The notes beneath the pieces are model-generated. The model was not told the origin of the DNA. It saw only the letters and a program-made list of their open reading frames with translations, and did not search any database. Of a stretch of 64,000 nucleotides of DNA, positions 17,874 through 29,493 are shown piece by piece (within the stretch, counting starts at the first letter, position 1; each line of letters begins with the position of its first letter). The position numbers were made by a program, and so were the translations under genes. This stretch comes from DATKZS01 sp035527835 [NCBI: bacterium] (lineage in GTDB: Bacteria > RBG-13-61-14): contig DATKZS010000116.1 of assembly GCA_035527835.1 (NCBI GenBank), forward strand, positions 28,735 through 92,734, in the 5' to 3' direction.

Positions 17874-17985
17874 CTCGAATGTCGTAGCTCGAATGTCGTA
17901 GCGCGAATGTCGTAGCGCGAATGTCGTAGCGCGGAGGAAGCGTGGATCTTCACGCCATTCGCTCTCCGCCCTACGCTATTCGTCG
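17874..17985. repeat. 14-bp tandem repeat (CTCGAATGTCGTAG, four copies) with partial inverse arm
   Basis: Four consecutive 14-bp units run 17874-17887, 17888-17901, 17902-17915 and 17916-17929. Two start CTCG and two CGCG. A looser inverted arm made of CTACG/ATTCG words follows to 17985. A short GGAGCGACTTCAGTCGC palindrome precedes it at about 17851. Confidence 0.8.
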
Positions 17986-17987
17986 CT

Positions 17988-19289
17988 TCAGATCTTCCGC
18001 TTGTCTATCACCCTCTTGGCCTTGCCCTCGCTCCGCGCGATGCTCCGCGGCTCCGTGAGCTTCACCTTCGCGTTCACTCCCAGGTAGTCCTTGATGTCGT
18101 GCTCGATCTTCCTGGTGAGCGAGTCAAGCTCCTTCATCTCGTCCGAGAACAGCTTCTCGCTCATCTCGATCTGGACCTCCATCACGTCCAGGTTGTTCAC
18201 CCGGTCCACGATGATCTGGTAGTGCGGCTCCAGGCCCTCCACGTCCAAAAGCACGTGCTCGATCTGGCTCGGGAACACGTTCACGCCCCGGATGATCAGC
18301 ATGTCGTCCGTCCGCCCCGTGACCCGGCTCATCCGGGCCGCGGTCCGGCCGCATACGCACCGCTCCTGGTTCAACGAGCTCAGGTCCCGCGTCCGGTAGC
18401 GGATCAGCGGGAAGGCCTCCTTGGTCAGCGTCGTGAACACCAGCTCGCCCTTCTCGCCCGGCTTAAGCGCCGCCCCCGTCTGCGGGTTGATGATCTCCAC
18501 CAGGAAATGGTCCTCGTAAACGTGCGGGCCGCTCTGCCCCTCCACGCACTCGCACGAGACCCCCGGACCCATCACCTCCGACAGGCCGTAGATGTCAATC
18601 GCCTTGATCGAAAGCCGCTTCTCGATCTCGGAGCGCATGTTCTCGCTCCACGGCTCGGCCCCGAGAACGCCGACCTTGAGCGGAAGCTTTTTCCAGTCCA
18701 CCCCCAGCTTGTCCCCGACCTCGGCCAGGTTCAGGGCATAGGACGGGGTGCAGCAGATCACGTCCGGGCCGAAGTCAACCAGCAGCATGATCTGGCGCTG
18801 CGTCTGCCCGCCCGACACCGGAACCACCGTGGCCCCCAGCCGCTCCGCCCCGTAATGCGCCCCCAGGCCGCCCGTGAACAGCCCGTAGCCGTAAGCGTTG
18901 TGGATGATGCTCCGGGGCGTCGCGCCCGCCGACACGAACGACCGCGCCATCAGCTCCGCCCACATCGCGATGTCCTTCCTGGTGTACCCCGCCACCGTGG
19001 GCTTGCCCGTGGTCCCCGAGCTCGCGTGGATCCGAACCACCTTGTTCATGGGCACCGCGAACATCCCGAACGGGTAGTTGTCCCGCAGGTCCTGCTTCAC
19101 CGTGAACGGCAGCTTCTCCACGTCCTTTAACTTCTTGATGTCCCCGGGCTTCACTCCCGCCCGGTCAAAAGACTTCTTGTAAAAGGGGACCTTGCGGTAC
19201 GCCCGGTCCGCCAGCGCCTTCAGCCGCTCGAGTTGCAGGGCCTCGAGCTTCTTCCGGGGCAGCCTTTCCTCTTCGCTCCTGATCGCCAC
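17988..19289 (-). CDS. Phenylacetate-CoA ligase family enzyme (copy 2)
   Basis: Product of 433 residues, clearly paralogous to the copy at 15613-16947. It carries [29 protein letters not shown] and [20 protein letters not shown], and the CVCGR motif. AAGGAGGA lies 7-8 nt before GTG 19289; an in-frame TTG at 19295 abuts the Shine-Dalgarno and is less likely. It appears to be the first gene of the PaaK-ACT-PaaK-porin-Liv series. The duplication suggests two related acids are activated, or two regulated isoenzymes. Confidence 0.9.
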   Translation of the reverse strand: MAIRSEEERLPRKKLEALQLERLKALADRAYRKVPFYKKSFDRAGVKPGDIKKLKDVEKLPFTVKQDLRDNYPFGMFAVPMNKVVRIHASSGTTGKPTVAGYTRKDIAMWAELMARSFVSAGATPRSIIHNAYGYGLFTGGLGAHYGAERLGATVVPVSGGQTQRQIMLLVDFGPDVICCTPSYALNLAEVGDKLGVDWKKLPLKVGVLGAEPWSENMRSEIEKRLSIKAIDIYGLSEVMGPGVSCECVEGQSGPHVYEDHFLVEIINPQTGAALKPGEKGELVFTTLTKEAFPLIRYRTRDLSSLNQERCVCGRTAARMSRVTGRTDDMLIIRGVNVFPSQIEHVLLDVEGLEPHYQIIVDRVNNLDVMEVQIEMSEKLFSDEMKELDSLTRKIEHDIKDYLGVNAKVKLTEPRSIARSEGKAKRVIDKRKI

Positions 19290-19536
19290 GGCCAATCCTC
19301 CTTGTTATGCGTTCCATGAAAATCCGGCGGGGCCGGATGAATGACCCGAATGAACGCATGATTAAATAATATTATCTGGAACGGGAGAGATGCGGATTTT
19401 TGTGAGGCGCGACCCCCGGCCGCCGCTGAAAACCAGCGCGCCGCCCGACCCCCGAAATGACAGGGTTAAATTATCTTGGTTTCCCGTGAAAAGTCAACTG
19501 GCGGGGGAGCGGGGGAGCGGGTGTCCGGGCCGGGGA

Positions 19537-20031
19537 TCATAAAGGGATGATTCGCGCGCTGATCCGGTCGTCTTCAATCGTGAGCACCGCCACCGATTTC
19601 GGGCCTTCCAGCGGGTCGGGACCGCAGTAGCCCGGATTGATGAACCAGATGCCGTGAAGCTCCTCGCATACGCTGAAATGGGTATGGCCGAAGACGACCA
19701 GCCGCGGCGGTGACGGGCCTTGTGCCATCAGGGAGGCGATGGTTTGTTTGTTTTCGTTCCAGCCCAGGGTGAACATGCGGTGGGTGAGCATGGCGGGAAG
19801 GCCGGCGATTTCGATGCCGCTGGGGTCGGGCAGGAGCAGTTGGGCGAGCTCCGGCGAGGTGTCGTAGTTGCCGCGGACCCCGGTGACCGGCGCGATCCGC
19901 TCGAGCGAGCGGATCACGGCAATGTCGCCGACGTCGCCCGCGTGGATGATCCGCTCCACGCCCTGGAAAACGCGGGCCACGCCCGCAGGCAAGAACCCGT
20001 GGGTGTCGCCGATGATCCCGATCCTTGCCAT
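19537..20031 (-). CDS. YfcE/MJ0936-type metallophosphoesterase
   Basis: Product of 164 residues that covers the whole small calcineurin-like fold. Metal ligands are visible: GDTHG (D9, H11), HAGD (D33), GNYD (N55), H84 and GHTH (H116, H118). Members hydrolyse phosphodiesters with low specificity in vitro. It stands alone in a 1.1-kb stretch between PaaK and def, with no clear operon partner. Confidence 0.88.
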   Translation of the reverse strand: MARIGIIGDTHGFLPAGVARVFQGVERIIHAGDVGDIAVIRSLERIAPVTGVRGNYDTSPELAQLLLPDPSGIEIAGLPAMLTHRMFTLGWNENKQTIASLMAQGPSPPRLVVFGHTHFSVCEELHGIWFINPGYCGPDPLEGPKSVAVLTIEDDRISARIIPL

Positions 20032-20425
20032 AAAATCAGGTTCTTCATTTCCCGGAGCGGGCCTGGGAAAGTAAGGTTGATGCCGTCTTGAGGCGGGTAG
20101 GGCGTAGAGAGTAGGGCGCAGGGCGTGGGAAACCGCTACATTGCCGCCGATTCGATTTACGCCCTTCGCCCTTCGCTCTACGCCCTACGCGATCCGCGCC
20201 CATGTTTCCATTCTCCCGCGCGAAGAACCTTAAAATTAAAGCGCCGGCTGCCGCGCACAGGGAACACGGCCAGCCGGCTCCTCGCAACGACAGGTGGGAA
20301 TTGCGAGTGCTATTTACGATACTCCATCTTGGGCCGGAGATCAAGGAAAAAAATTCTGGTTTTTCGATGCGGTCAAATATCAAAAAGCATGGCCTGGCGA
20401 TTAACCGGCGCGATAAGGGGCCGCT
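20032..20425. other. Gene-free interval with a GTAGGGC dyad
   Basis: No credible coding sequence is seen. The left half holds a dyad with arms at 20096-20128 (words GTAGGGCG and GTAGAGAG) and 20157-20190 (words CGCCCTACGC and CTTCGCC). The right half is unremarkable. Confidence 0.65.
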
Positions 20426-20944
20426 TTACTCCTTGTTCGCCGCCAGGGCCTTTTTCCGCTGCCGGACGTAGCGCTGCCTTTTGAGCTTGCCGATGTGGTC
20501 TATGTAGAGCGTGCCGTGGAGGTGGTCTATCTCGTGCTGGAGCACGCGGGCGAAGAAGCCCTCGGCCGTGATCTCGACTTCCTCCCCTTGGAGGTCCTTG
20601 CCCAGGACCACGATGCGCACCGCCCGCTCCACCTCGGCGCGGAACTCGGGCACCGACAGGCAGCCCTCCTCCGCGGTCTCGGTCTCATCGCTTAGCTCGA
20701 TGATCCTGGGGTTGACGATGACGATGGTGTTCCTGGCCTCCTCGGCGCTGGACACGTCGGCCACCAGGACCTGCTTGAGCGCGCCCACCTGGTTGGCGGC
20801 CAGGCCCACGCCCGGGGCCTGGTACATGGTGTCGGTCATGTCCCGGATCAGCTTCTCGATCGCCGGGTTGATCCCGTCGAGCGGCCTGGCTTTTTCCTTG
20901 AGCACCGGGTCCGGGAATTCGAGGATGCGGAGCAGCGCCATCAT
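20426..20944 (-). CDS. def: Peptide deformylase
   Basis: Product of 172 residues that removes the N-formyl group from nascent proteins in the cytoplasm. All three family motifs are present: GVGLAANQ (45-52), EGCLS with metal ligand C95, and HEIDH (H137, E138, H141). It starts 11 nt downstream of the gyrB stop, so the two probably share a transcript. The usual partner fmt is not in the window. Confidence 0.95.
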   Translation of the reverse strand: MMALLRILEFPDPVLKEKARPLDGINPAIEKLIRDMTDTMYQAPGVGLAANQVGALKQVLVADVSSAEEARNTIVIVNPRIIELSDETETAEEGCLSVPEFRAEVERAVRIVVLGKDLQGEEVEITAEGFFARVLQHEIDHLHGTLYIDHIGKLKRQRYVRQRKKALAANKE

Positions 20945-20955
20945 GCACTCCGGGA

Positions 20956-23400
<2,445 letters not shown>

Positions 23401-23669
23401 TTAACAATTTCCTCCTGATTTTATCCGGATCCGAGCGGGAAATTCACGGAAAAAAGGACATCATCCGCTTATATCATAAGGGTATCATCAAACGCCCTTT
23501 TTTGCAAGAGAAAAATGCAAGGGAATGAATTATTTTATCGTTATTTATCAGGGAGTTATACCGATCAGGAAAGTGCCGGGCGCGGGCTCGCGAAAAAAAC
23601 CGAAAAACCTTTAAATTCCCAGCTTTTTCGTGCTTAAAAAGAGGCTTGGAAATCAGCCTGGCGCGGATG

Positions 23670-24845
23670 CTATTCCGGACCCATCGGCCCGGCCCCGGCC
23701 GATGGTTCCACGGCCCAGGCCTGGGCCGGTCGGCCGGTCTGTTCGCTGTATCGTCTCAGGACTTCGGCCCGGAATTCGGGTGCGCGGTCCCTCTCCACCA
23801 GCGCCAGCAGGCACCCGCCCCAGCCGGCCCCGCAGATCCGCACGCCGTACACCCCCGGCAGGGCGGCGGCGAGGTCGTGGAGGGCGTCGAGCTCGGGGAT
23901 GGAGTTCTCATAGTCGCCGCGCGAGCTCTCATATCCCTGCTCCATGATCCGGCCCAGCGCGGGCATGTCTCCGGACTTCATGGCCTCGCCCGCTTGGCGC
24001 ACGCGCTGGTTCTCCGTCACCACGTGCCGGGCCCGGCGGTACAGGGTATGGCCCAGCGCCTCCCTCGATTCTTCCAGGTCGGCCAGGGACGCGTCCCGGA
24101 GCGCCTTGATGTCCTGGCGGCTCTTTCTCAGGACCTTGACGGCCTCGGTGCACTCCCGGACCCGCTCCTGGTATTTCCCGGCCACCAGCGCCCGCCCCAG
24201 CCCCGAGTCTATCACCATGAGCACCGCGCCCGCCGCGAACGGGACCGTCTCGAAGTCCAGGCTGCGGCAGTCGAGGAGCAGGGCCTTTTTCTCGCTCCCC
24301 ATGAACACCGTGAACTGGTCCATGATCCCGCAGGGCAGGCCCACGAAGAGGTTCTCCGCCCGCAAACAGAGCTGGACCCGCTCCCACGGCGGCAGCTCCG
24401 TGTCCGTCACCCCCAGCGCCGCCTCGCACGTCACCGCCTCCAAGGCCGCCGAGCTGGACAGGTTGCCGCCCACCGGGATCTCGCCGTGGACCACCAGGTC
24501 AAGCCCGGAAAGACCGACCTTGAGATCGAGCAGCTCCCGGATCACGCCCTTGGCGTAATTGGCCCAGCCGTGCTCCGGGTCATTGGCCAGCTTGTCCTTG
24601 TGAACCCGGACCTCCAGCCCGGTGTTGAGCGAGTACAGGTTGAGAACCCCGCCCTCCCGCGCCCGCGCGCCCGCCAGGATGTCCTTGTCCACCGTGCACG
24701 CCAGGATCAAGCCCTCGTTATAGTCAGTGTGCGAGCCCATCACGTCAACCCGGCCCGGCGACCGGAAAAAAACCGCCGGACCCCGCGCCCCGAACCGCGC
24801 GTCCAGCTCCTTTTCGATCAGCCGCATCCGTTCCGAGATCTCCAT
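23670..24845 (-). CDS. galK: Galactokinase
   Basis: Product of 391 residues of the GHMP kinase superfamily that makes galactose-1-phosphate. GRVDVMGSHTDYNEG near residue 32 (the family form is GRVNLIGEHTDYN), the ATP loop GGNLSSSAAL and GAGWGGCLLAL near the C-terminus are present. Asn to Asp and Glu to Ser changes in the first motif are departures from the classical galactokinase signature, so another sugar is possible. The ATG at 24845 has GGAG 5 nt upstream; a GTG 6 nt earlier also fits. No other Leloir genes are adjacent. Confidence 0.82.
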   Translation of the reverse strand: MEISERMRLIEKELDARFGARGPAVFFRSPGRVDVMGSHTDYNEGLILACTVDKDILAGARAREGGVLNLYSLNTGLEVRVHKDKLANDPEHGWANYAKGVIRELLDLKVGLSGLDLVVHGEIPVGGNLSSSAALEAVTCEAALGVTDTELPPWERVQLCLRAENLFVGLPCGIMDQFTVFMGSEKKALLLDCRSLDFETVPFAAGAVLMVIDSGLGRALVAGKYQERVRECTEAVKVLRKSRQDIKALRDASLADLEESREALGHTLYRRARHVVTENQRVRQAGEAMKSGDMPALGRIMEQGYESSRGDYENSIPELDALHDLAAALPGVYGVRICGAGWGGCLLALVERDRAPEFRAEVLRRYSEQTGRPAQAWAVEPSAGAGPMGPE

Positions 24846-24875
24846 CCCCACTCCAATTGTAAACGCTCAGTCCCT

Positions 24876-25030
24876 GGAGCTGGTTTCATAACCCTCCCAA
24901 GCATCCCCAACAAGAAGATCAGGAACAAGGATGTTAAGGATTTCAAGGATAAATCCGGGACTTTTCTTATCCTGATTATCCTTAATATCCTTGTTTCTTA
25001 TTCTTGAAATGGTTATGAAACCGGTTCTAC
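24876..25030. repeat. Composite dyad, copy B (uninterrupted)
   Basis: Outer arms: GGAGCTGGTTTCATAACCC (24876-24894) and GGTTATGAAACCGGTTCTAC (25011-25030). Inner arms use AAGGAT (about 24925-24953) and ATCCTT words (about 24968-25000). The sequence matches copy A at 17110-17393 closely apart from the MITE-like insertion. The sulfotransferase TAG stop (25027-25029) is in the outer right arm. Confidence 0.85.
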
Positions 25031-25932
25031 CTCTCCGCGCACCAATGAGTCAAGTCACGGTCTAAAAGCGCGCTCAATTCCTCGACCTCCGGCAAAAATT
25101 CGCGCTGGAGGGACCGCAGCAAGTCCTCCTCGATCTCCGGGCGCGTCTCGCTCGGCGTGTTCAGACGCATCGCGGTCCGTCCCGGGTGCCAGCCCTTGGG
25201 GACCAGGAGCCGCCTAAGCTTCCACGCCAGCGGCGGCGGGCTTTGTAGAAAGCGGTGCAGGCTGAGGCTCCGTGGCCGCTTGCGCACGTTTACCGCCTTG
25301 AGCTCGGGCGCGAAGTCGTCGCGGACTTCGAGGAACCGGAGCACGTTTTTGTAGGTGAGCGCGGGGTCACGGGCCAGGTCATCGTAAATTATGATGTGGA
25401 CCCGGTCTTGCCCCAGAACGTCTTGCCACCTTTTCACGTGGCGCGTGAATTTCACGGTCTCGCGGTAGAACACGGGGGCCACCGGCGTGGTCCCGTCGGG
25501 CCGGAGCCGGGGCCGTTTCCTTTCTTGCTCCGCGCCCAGCGCCGCGCGGAAATCGCGGATGGTCTCGTCGCCGATCAGCAGGAGCTTGGCGTGCAGGGAA
25601 AAGATCATGTCCACCGGGTTCCGGAGCATGATGATGGCCCGGGAGGCCGGGTTGAACTCCAGCATCTCCCGCGGCGCCGACTCGGAATACAGATACCATA
25701 CCGAGGCCTCGCCGCAGCGCTTCTGGCCGGCCGCCGCCCGGAATTGCTCCAGGTATTTCTCCCGGTCCTGGTGATAGGCCGAGGCCGATTTGAGGTCCGC
25801 GCCGAAAAAGTGCATCTCCTTGACCGGGGGGATGTAAATCTCCGGATGCCGCCCGAGCCAGGCATTGAGTGAGGTGGTCCCGCAGCGCGGCGCGCCCACG
25901 ATAAAGAAATCAGGTATGGTCATCCTTGGCAT
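25027..25932 (-). CDS. PAPS-dependent sulfotransferase family protein
   Basis: Product of 301 residues. The 5'-phosphosulfate loop GAPRCGTTSLNAWL (13-26) and the 3'-phosphate-binding RNPVDMIFS (104-112) are intact, so binding of PAPS and transfer of sulfate to a hydroxyl or amine is likely. It is the last gene of the HprK-like/radical SAM operon, 39 nt after the transglutaminase-fold gene. The acceptor is unknown; a glycan or a modified peptide are both possible. ATG 25932 is used, and ATG 25923 is an alternative. The TAG stop lies within composite dyad copy B. Confidence 0.88.
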   Translation of the reverse strand: MPRMTIPDFFIVGAPRCGTTSLNAWLGRHPEIYIPPVKEMHFFGADLKSASAYHQDREKYLEQFRAAAGQKRCGEASVWYLYSESAPREMLEFNPASRAIIMLRNPVDMIFSLHAKLLLIGDETIRDFRAALGAEQERKRPRLRPDGTTPVAPVFYRETVKFTRHVKRWQDVLGQDRVHIIIYDDLARDPALTYKNVLRFLEVRDDFAPELKAVNVRKRPRSLSLHRFLQSPPPLAWKLRRLLVPKGWHPGRTAMRLNTPSETRPEIEEDLLRSLQREFLPEVEELSALLDRDLTHWCAER

Positions 25933-25971
25933 CCCGGCCGCGTGAGGCTCGAGGAGTAATGGCGGAACCCC

Positions 25972-26892
25972 CTATTCGAACCATGCCTCTCCATCACCGC
26001 CCAGGTCGGTCAGGCGGGGAAGGTGCAGGTCTTCGAACTTCACTTTGACATAGACCCTGCGCACTTCCTCGGCATAGGTCTTTTCGTCCGGAAAGGTGAA
26101 ATTGACCTTATAGGTGCGCAGCCCGTCCATCTCGTCCATGTAATGCCTGCCGTTGATCTCGACCCAGGCATGCCCGATGTAGCGGCCATTGCTTCCGCCG
26201 GGAGAGCGGATCCCCGGGAACGTGCCGGAAGCCGGGAGGTCCTCGTCGGCGTCAAGCTTCCTCACTCCCAGAAACCACCGCGCCGGCACGCCGTAGGCCC
26301 GGAGGAAATGGTAGAGCACCAGCGAGCGCCGAAAGCACATGTGGTTGCGCTGGCTCGGGTATTGGTTGAGAATGGCCACGATGTAACCGTTGATGCGCCG
26401 CATCTTCTCCTCTAATTCCGGCATAACTGGTATTTCGAAAATGCGGTCGCCCCTGTTGATGCGCCATTTTTCCCATTCCGCTTCCGGGGGAATGGTCGTA
26501 TGGGGCCAGGTGGAGGGAGTGATGGCCTTGAGGAAGCCGGGCATGGAGTTGTGCTTGTAATTATAAGGGACCAGCACCGCGCTCCACAGCGCCACGCGGC
26601 AGAATAGAAAGGACTGGCCGAAGGTGCGGACGTTCTCCCGGTACCAAGCCCACGACGCCCGAGCCTTGCCCAGAAGCTCCCAAGCCCACTTCAAAAGCCG
26701 CCGATATTTTCCCGGGTTGAGCAGCACCAGGATGCAAATCAAACAAAAAATTATGGGCAGCGCCTGCAGATAGTCCCTGTCCTCGCCGCTTGGCAGCTTC
26801 GCGAGGTACGACGACAACCGCAGCTCCACGTAGATGGACGCCGCCATGCCGGCGACGGCGAACGCGGAGATGATGATATTCTTCTTCTGCAC
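25972..26892 (-). CDS. Lasso-peptide B2-like transglutaminase-fold protein with membrane N-terminus
   Basis: Product of 306 residues. Residues 1-60 hold two hydrophobic spans (about 5-22 and 44-58), then a linker, then a domain resembling Transglut_core3 (the lasso-peptide B2 leader-peptidase family). The Cys of MCFRRSLVLYHFLRAYG (C186), the His of IGHAWVEINGRHYMDE (H241) and an Asp (D253) form the expected Cys-His-Asp triad. Known B2 proteins cleave the leader of a ribosomal peptide. The long N-terminal membrane part is unusual for B2. It is embedded between the propeller lipoprotein and sulfotransferase genes. Assignment from motifs only; another peptidase role is possible. Confidence 0.75.
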   Translation of the reverse strand: MQKKNIIISAFAVAGMAASIYVELRLSSYLAKLPSGEDRDYLQALPIIFCLICILVLLNPGKYRRLLKWAWELLGKARASWAWYRENVRTFGQSFLFCRVALWSAVLVPYNYKHNSMPGFLKAITPSTWPHTTIPPEAEWEKWRINRGDRIFEIPVMPELEEKMRRINGYIVAILNQYPSQRNHMCFRRSLVLYHFLRAYGVPARWFLGVRKLDADEDLPASGTFPGIRSPGGSNGRYIGHAWVEINGRHYMDEMDGLRTYKVNFTFPDEKTYAEEVRRVYVKVKFEDLHLPRLTDLGGDGEAWFE

Positions 26893-26903
26893 CTTTCAAT
26901 TCC

Positions 26904-28469
26904 TCACGGGATCAGCGGGAAGAACTCGGACAATACCGGGGGCATGAGCGCCGGCGTCCGGTTATAATGGCCGTCCGCGAGGAAGCTGATCCTCTGGTTG
27001 AACACCGTGGGCGCGTAATCGCTGATCGGGGTGTACTGCAGGTCGGTCCAGGCCGAGTTGTGGAACCGGTCATAAAATAGCCGGGAACCGTCCGCGCTGA
27101 AGCAGGGGAAGTTGGGGTTTCCGGCCGCGGTGTCCACCACCCTGGTTATGTCCGGCACGTCGGGCAGCGTGGTGTCGCCGCTCAGCTCCGCGAAATCGAA
27201 AATGGCCAGTCCGCTGAACACCGGGGGCCAGGAGACGTCGCCGTCCCACTGCCGGAGCTCGGTGTTGACGACCACGTGCCGCGAGTCCGGCCCCCACCCG
27301 AAGTCCCACGGCACGAGCCGGTAATACTTCCCGTCGGGCTTGAGCGCGCCCTTGTTGCCCCGGATGAAGACCACGGGAGAGCTGAGCGAGTCGCCGGTCG
27401 CCGGGTCCATATCCGAGTACACCCATTGCACCACGCCGTCGGAAGCCCGGTTGCCCCGCATGATCATGTATTTTCCGTCCGGCGACCATCTGGGGATCAA
27501 GAGCTGGTCGCCTACAAAACCGTAGTTGTGTCCGTTGAACAGCATCTTCTGTGTTCCGGCCGCGAGATCGTAGAGGCAGATGTCCGTAGTGGTGCCCGGC
27601 TGGCACTCGGGCTGGCAGTCGTAGGCCAGCAAGCGGCCGGAGGGGTTGAAGCTCACGTCGGAGGCGAACGACATGCCCCGCGACAAGCGCGTGAGGTTCG
27701 ACCCGTCCGGATGGGCCGCGAACACCTGGAGCCGCGTGGCCACCGTGCTTCCGCACATGACCACGTCCGCGAAGCGCTCGAAGGCGATCCATTCGCGGCC
27801 CGGCGACCAGACCGGGCTCACGTTGTCGTAGATTGAGCCGCTGGTCACGGCCTGGGCGTCGGCGCCGTCGGGCCGGACCGTGAATATTTCCTTGGGCTTG
27901 CCCGCCCCGGGATTGGCGCGGTCGGACATGAAGGCGATGCGCTCGCCGATCATGAAGAAGTGGAAATAGAGTTTATATCCGTCGGGGCCGGCCGGAGTGA
28001 GCTTTACGGTCATTGGCGACGGAGTCCCGGGAACCAGCGGCCCGGCCACGAAGATATTTTCTCCCCTCCCGTTGACCACGGTGGGTCCGGCGGCCAGCAA
28101 CGTCCCGGCGCTGGTCCATAATTTGAACCATGCCATGTCCAGGGCGTCGCCGGCGGTGGCCTCGATGTTAAAGGCGACCCGCGACCCGTCCGGGCTTACG
28201 GCCACGTTGGTGAGCCTGATGCGGTTGTTGACGAGATAGGCGTCCACCCCGGGATACCACCATGGCCGGCTGCTGTTGGACGGTGTTGCCTGTCCGAGGA
28301 ATCCGCCGGCATCGGGGGTGACGGTGATGACAATGGGGACCGGGTCCGATGGGGGGGGCGGGAAAAACGGCGACCCGCCATCCCCCGAGCCGTCGTCCAA
28401 GCAGGAACCCAACAATACCAGCAAGCAGGCAAGTAAAACCGTAGCTAAGCGCCCTGTTTTGCTTTTCAT
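26904..28469 (-). CDS. TolB-like beta-propeller lipoprotein
   Basis: Product of 521 residues. The signal sequence ends LLGSC with lipid attachment at C23, followed by a Gly/Ser/Pro-rich linker. The body has WD40/TolB-type blades with SPDGSRVAFN, SPGREWIAFE, NPSGRLLAYD, SPDGKYMIMR and SADGSRLFYD. It is probably on the periplasmic face of a membrane. It begins 1 nt after the radical SAM stop, so it belongs to the same operon. The propeller could present or recognise the product of the pathway (inference). Confidence 0.85.
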   Translation of the reverse strand: MKSKTGRLATVLLACLLVLLGSCLDDGSGDGGSPFFPPPPSDPVPIVITVTPDAGGFLGQATPSNSSRPWWYPGVDAYLVNNRIRLTNVAVSPDGSRVAFNIEATAGDALDMAWFKLWTSAGTLLAAGPTVVNGRGENIFVAGPLVPGTPSPMTVKLTPAGPDGYKLYFHFFMIGERIAFMSDRANPGAGKPKEIFTVRPDGADAQAVTSGSIYDNVSPVWSPGREWIAFERFADVVMCGSTVATRLQVFAAHPDGSNLTRLSRGMSFASDVSFNPSGRLLAYDCQPECQPGTTTDICLYDLAAGTQKMLFNGHNYGFVGDQLLIPRWSPDGKYMIMRGNRASDGVVQWVYSDMDPATGDSLSSPVVFIRGNKGALKPDGKYYRLVPWDFGWGPDSRHVVVNTELRQWDGDVSWPPVFSGLAIFDFAELSGDTTLPDVPDITRVVDTAAGNPNFPCFSADGSRLFYDRFHNSAWTDLQYTPISDYAPTVFNQRISFLADGHYNRTPALMPPVLSEFFPLIP

Positions 28470-28470
28470 C

Positions 28471-29493
28471 TCAGGACCCCTTCTTCTTCCCGGACCTGCT
28501 CCAGGGGTTGTCGGGAAGGGCGTCGAGCCATTCCATCTTCTTGAAATAACGGGCGCAGGCCAGACACTGGAAATGGTCGGTCTCTCCGAGGTCGCCCTTG
28601 CCGATGCGGCCCAGCCGTTTTTTCTGGAAGGCGCTGATCACGTTGATAAGTTTTTTCTGGGCGTCCCACAGGTCCATCTTATTGAGGTCGGCGACGACCT
28701 CCGGCTCCGGGTGCTTTACGCTCCGGGCCCGGAAGCCGGGGAGCATGCAGCAGACGCAGAGCCGGCCCTTCACGTCCACGTACAGGTCCATCATGGTGAG
28801 CGACGAGCAGGTATAGAGGCTCTGCTTGACGTAGGTGCCCGCGTTCATGGCGATGGGGGTCTTGAGCTCGCTGGCCATCCGGTACACCGCCGACTCGGCC
28901 CTCCGATAATCCGCGGGTTCCGGGATCAGGCCCGCGGCCACGTTGTCGGGCGTGGGCAGCGTGAGCGAGAACTCGATCCGCTTGAGTTCCAGGTGGGACA
29001 GGCTCAGCGCCGCCTGCTCCAGGGAGTCCAGGTTGTGCCGCCCGATGGTGTACTTGACCACCACCGGGATCCCCGCCCCCTTGAGCATGACGATGGCCTG
29101 CATGACCTTTTTGAACGAGCCCTCGCCCCGGATCAGGTCGTGCAGCTCCGCCTCGTACCCGTCCAGGCTCACCGCCACGTGCTCGATGCGGCACTTCACG
29201 TCCGGCCGCTTGAGCAGGCCAAGGCGCTTGGGAATCAGGTGGCCGTTGGTGACCAGGGAGAAGATGTAGTCATGCTCGGCGAGCAGGTCGAGGAGCCGGC
29301 CAAGGTGAGGGTAAAGCAGCGGCTCGCCGCCGGTGATGCCCGCGTTCTGGACCCCGTAGGCCTCCTTGGACTGGCGAAGGATGCGCTCCGCCAGCGCGAT
29401 CGGAAAGTCCCGGTTCCGCTCCGAATCATCGCGCAGGCAGTGCCGGCAATGCAGATTGCAGCGGTTGGTGATCTCGAAGGTGACCCGGTTCAT
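28471..29493 (-). CDS. Radical SAM/SPASM-type enzyme
   Basis: Product of 340 residues. The [4Fe-4S] motif C12-X3-C16-X2-C19 (RCNLHCRHC) and the GGEPLL SAM-binding motif (55-60) are present. Cysteines at 229, 246, 248, 249, 310 and 313 in the C-terminal third suggest auxiliary clusters of a SPASM or twitch domain, as in enzymes that modify ribosomal peptides. The ATG overlaps the stop of the upstream HprK-like gene by 4 nt, so translation is coupled. An 86-residue upstream extension in frame was rejected because it runs within that gene. The substrate is not known and no precursor peptide was found. Confidence 0.88.
   Translation of the reverse strand: MNRVTFEITNRCNLHCRHCLRDDSERNRDFPIALAERILRQSKEAYGVQNAGITGGEPLLYPHLGRLLDLLAEHDYIFSLVTNGHLIPKRLGLLKRPDVKCRIEHVAVSLDGYEAELHDLIRGEGSFKKVMQAIVMLKGAGIPVVVKYTIGRHNLDSLEQAALSLSHLELKRIEFSLTLPTPDNVAAGLIPEPADYRRAESAVYRMASELKTPIAMNAGTYVKQSLYTCSSLTMMDLYVDVKGRLCVCCMLPGFRARSVKHPEPEVVADLNKMDLWDAQKKLINVISAFQKKRLGRIGKGDLGETDHFQCLACARYFKKMEWLDALPDNPWSRSGKKKGS

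Noticed and set aside
17874-17929. CRISPR array
   Set aside because: The 14-bp units are directly adjacent with no spacers, and no cas genes are present. The same applies to the 16-bp units at 37324-37388.
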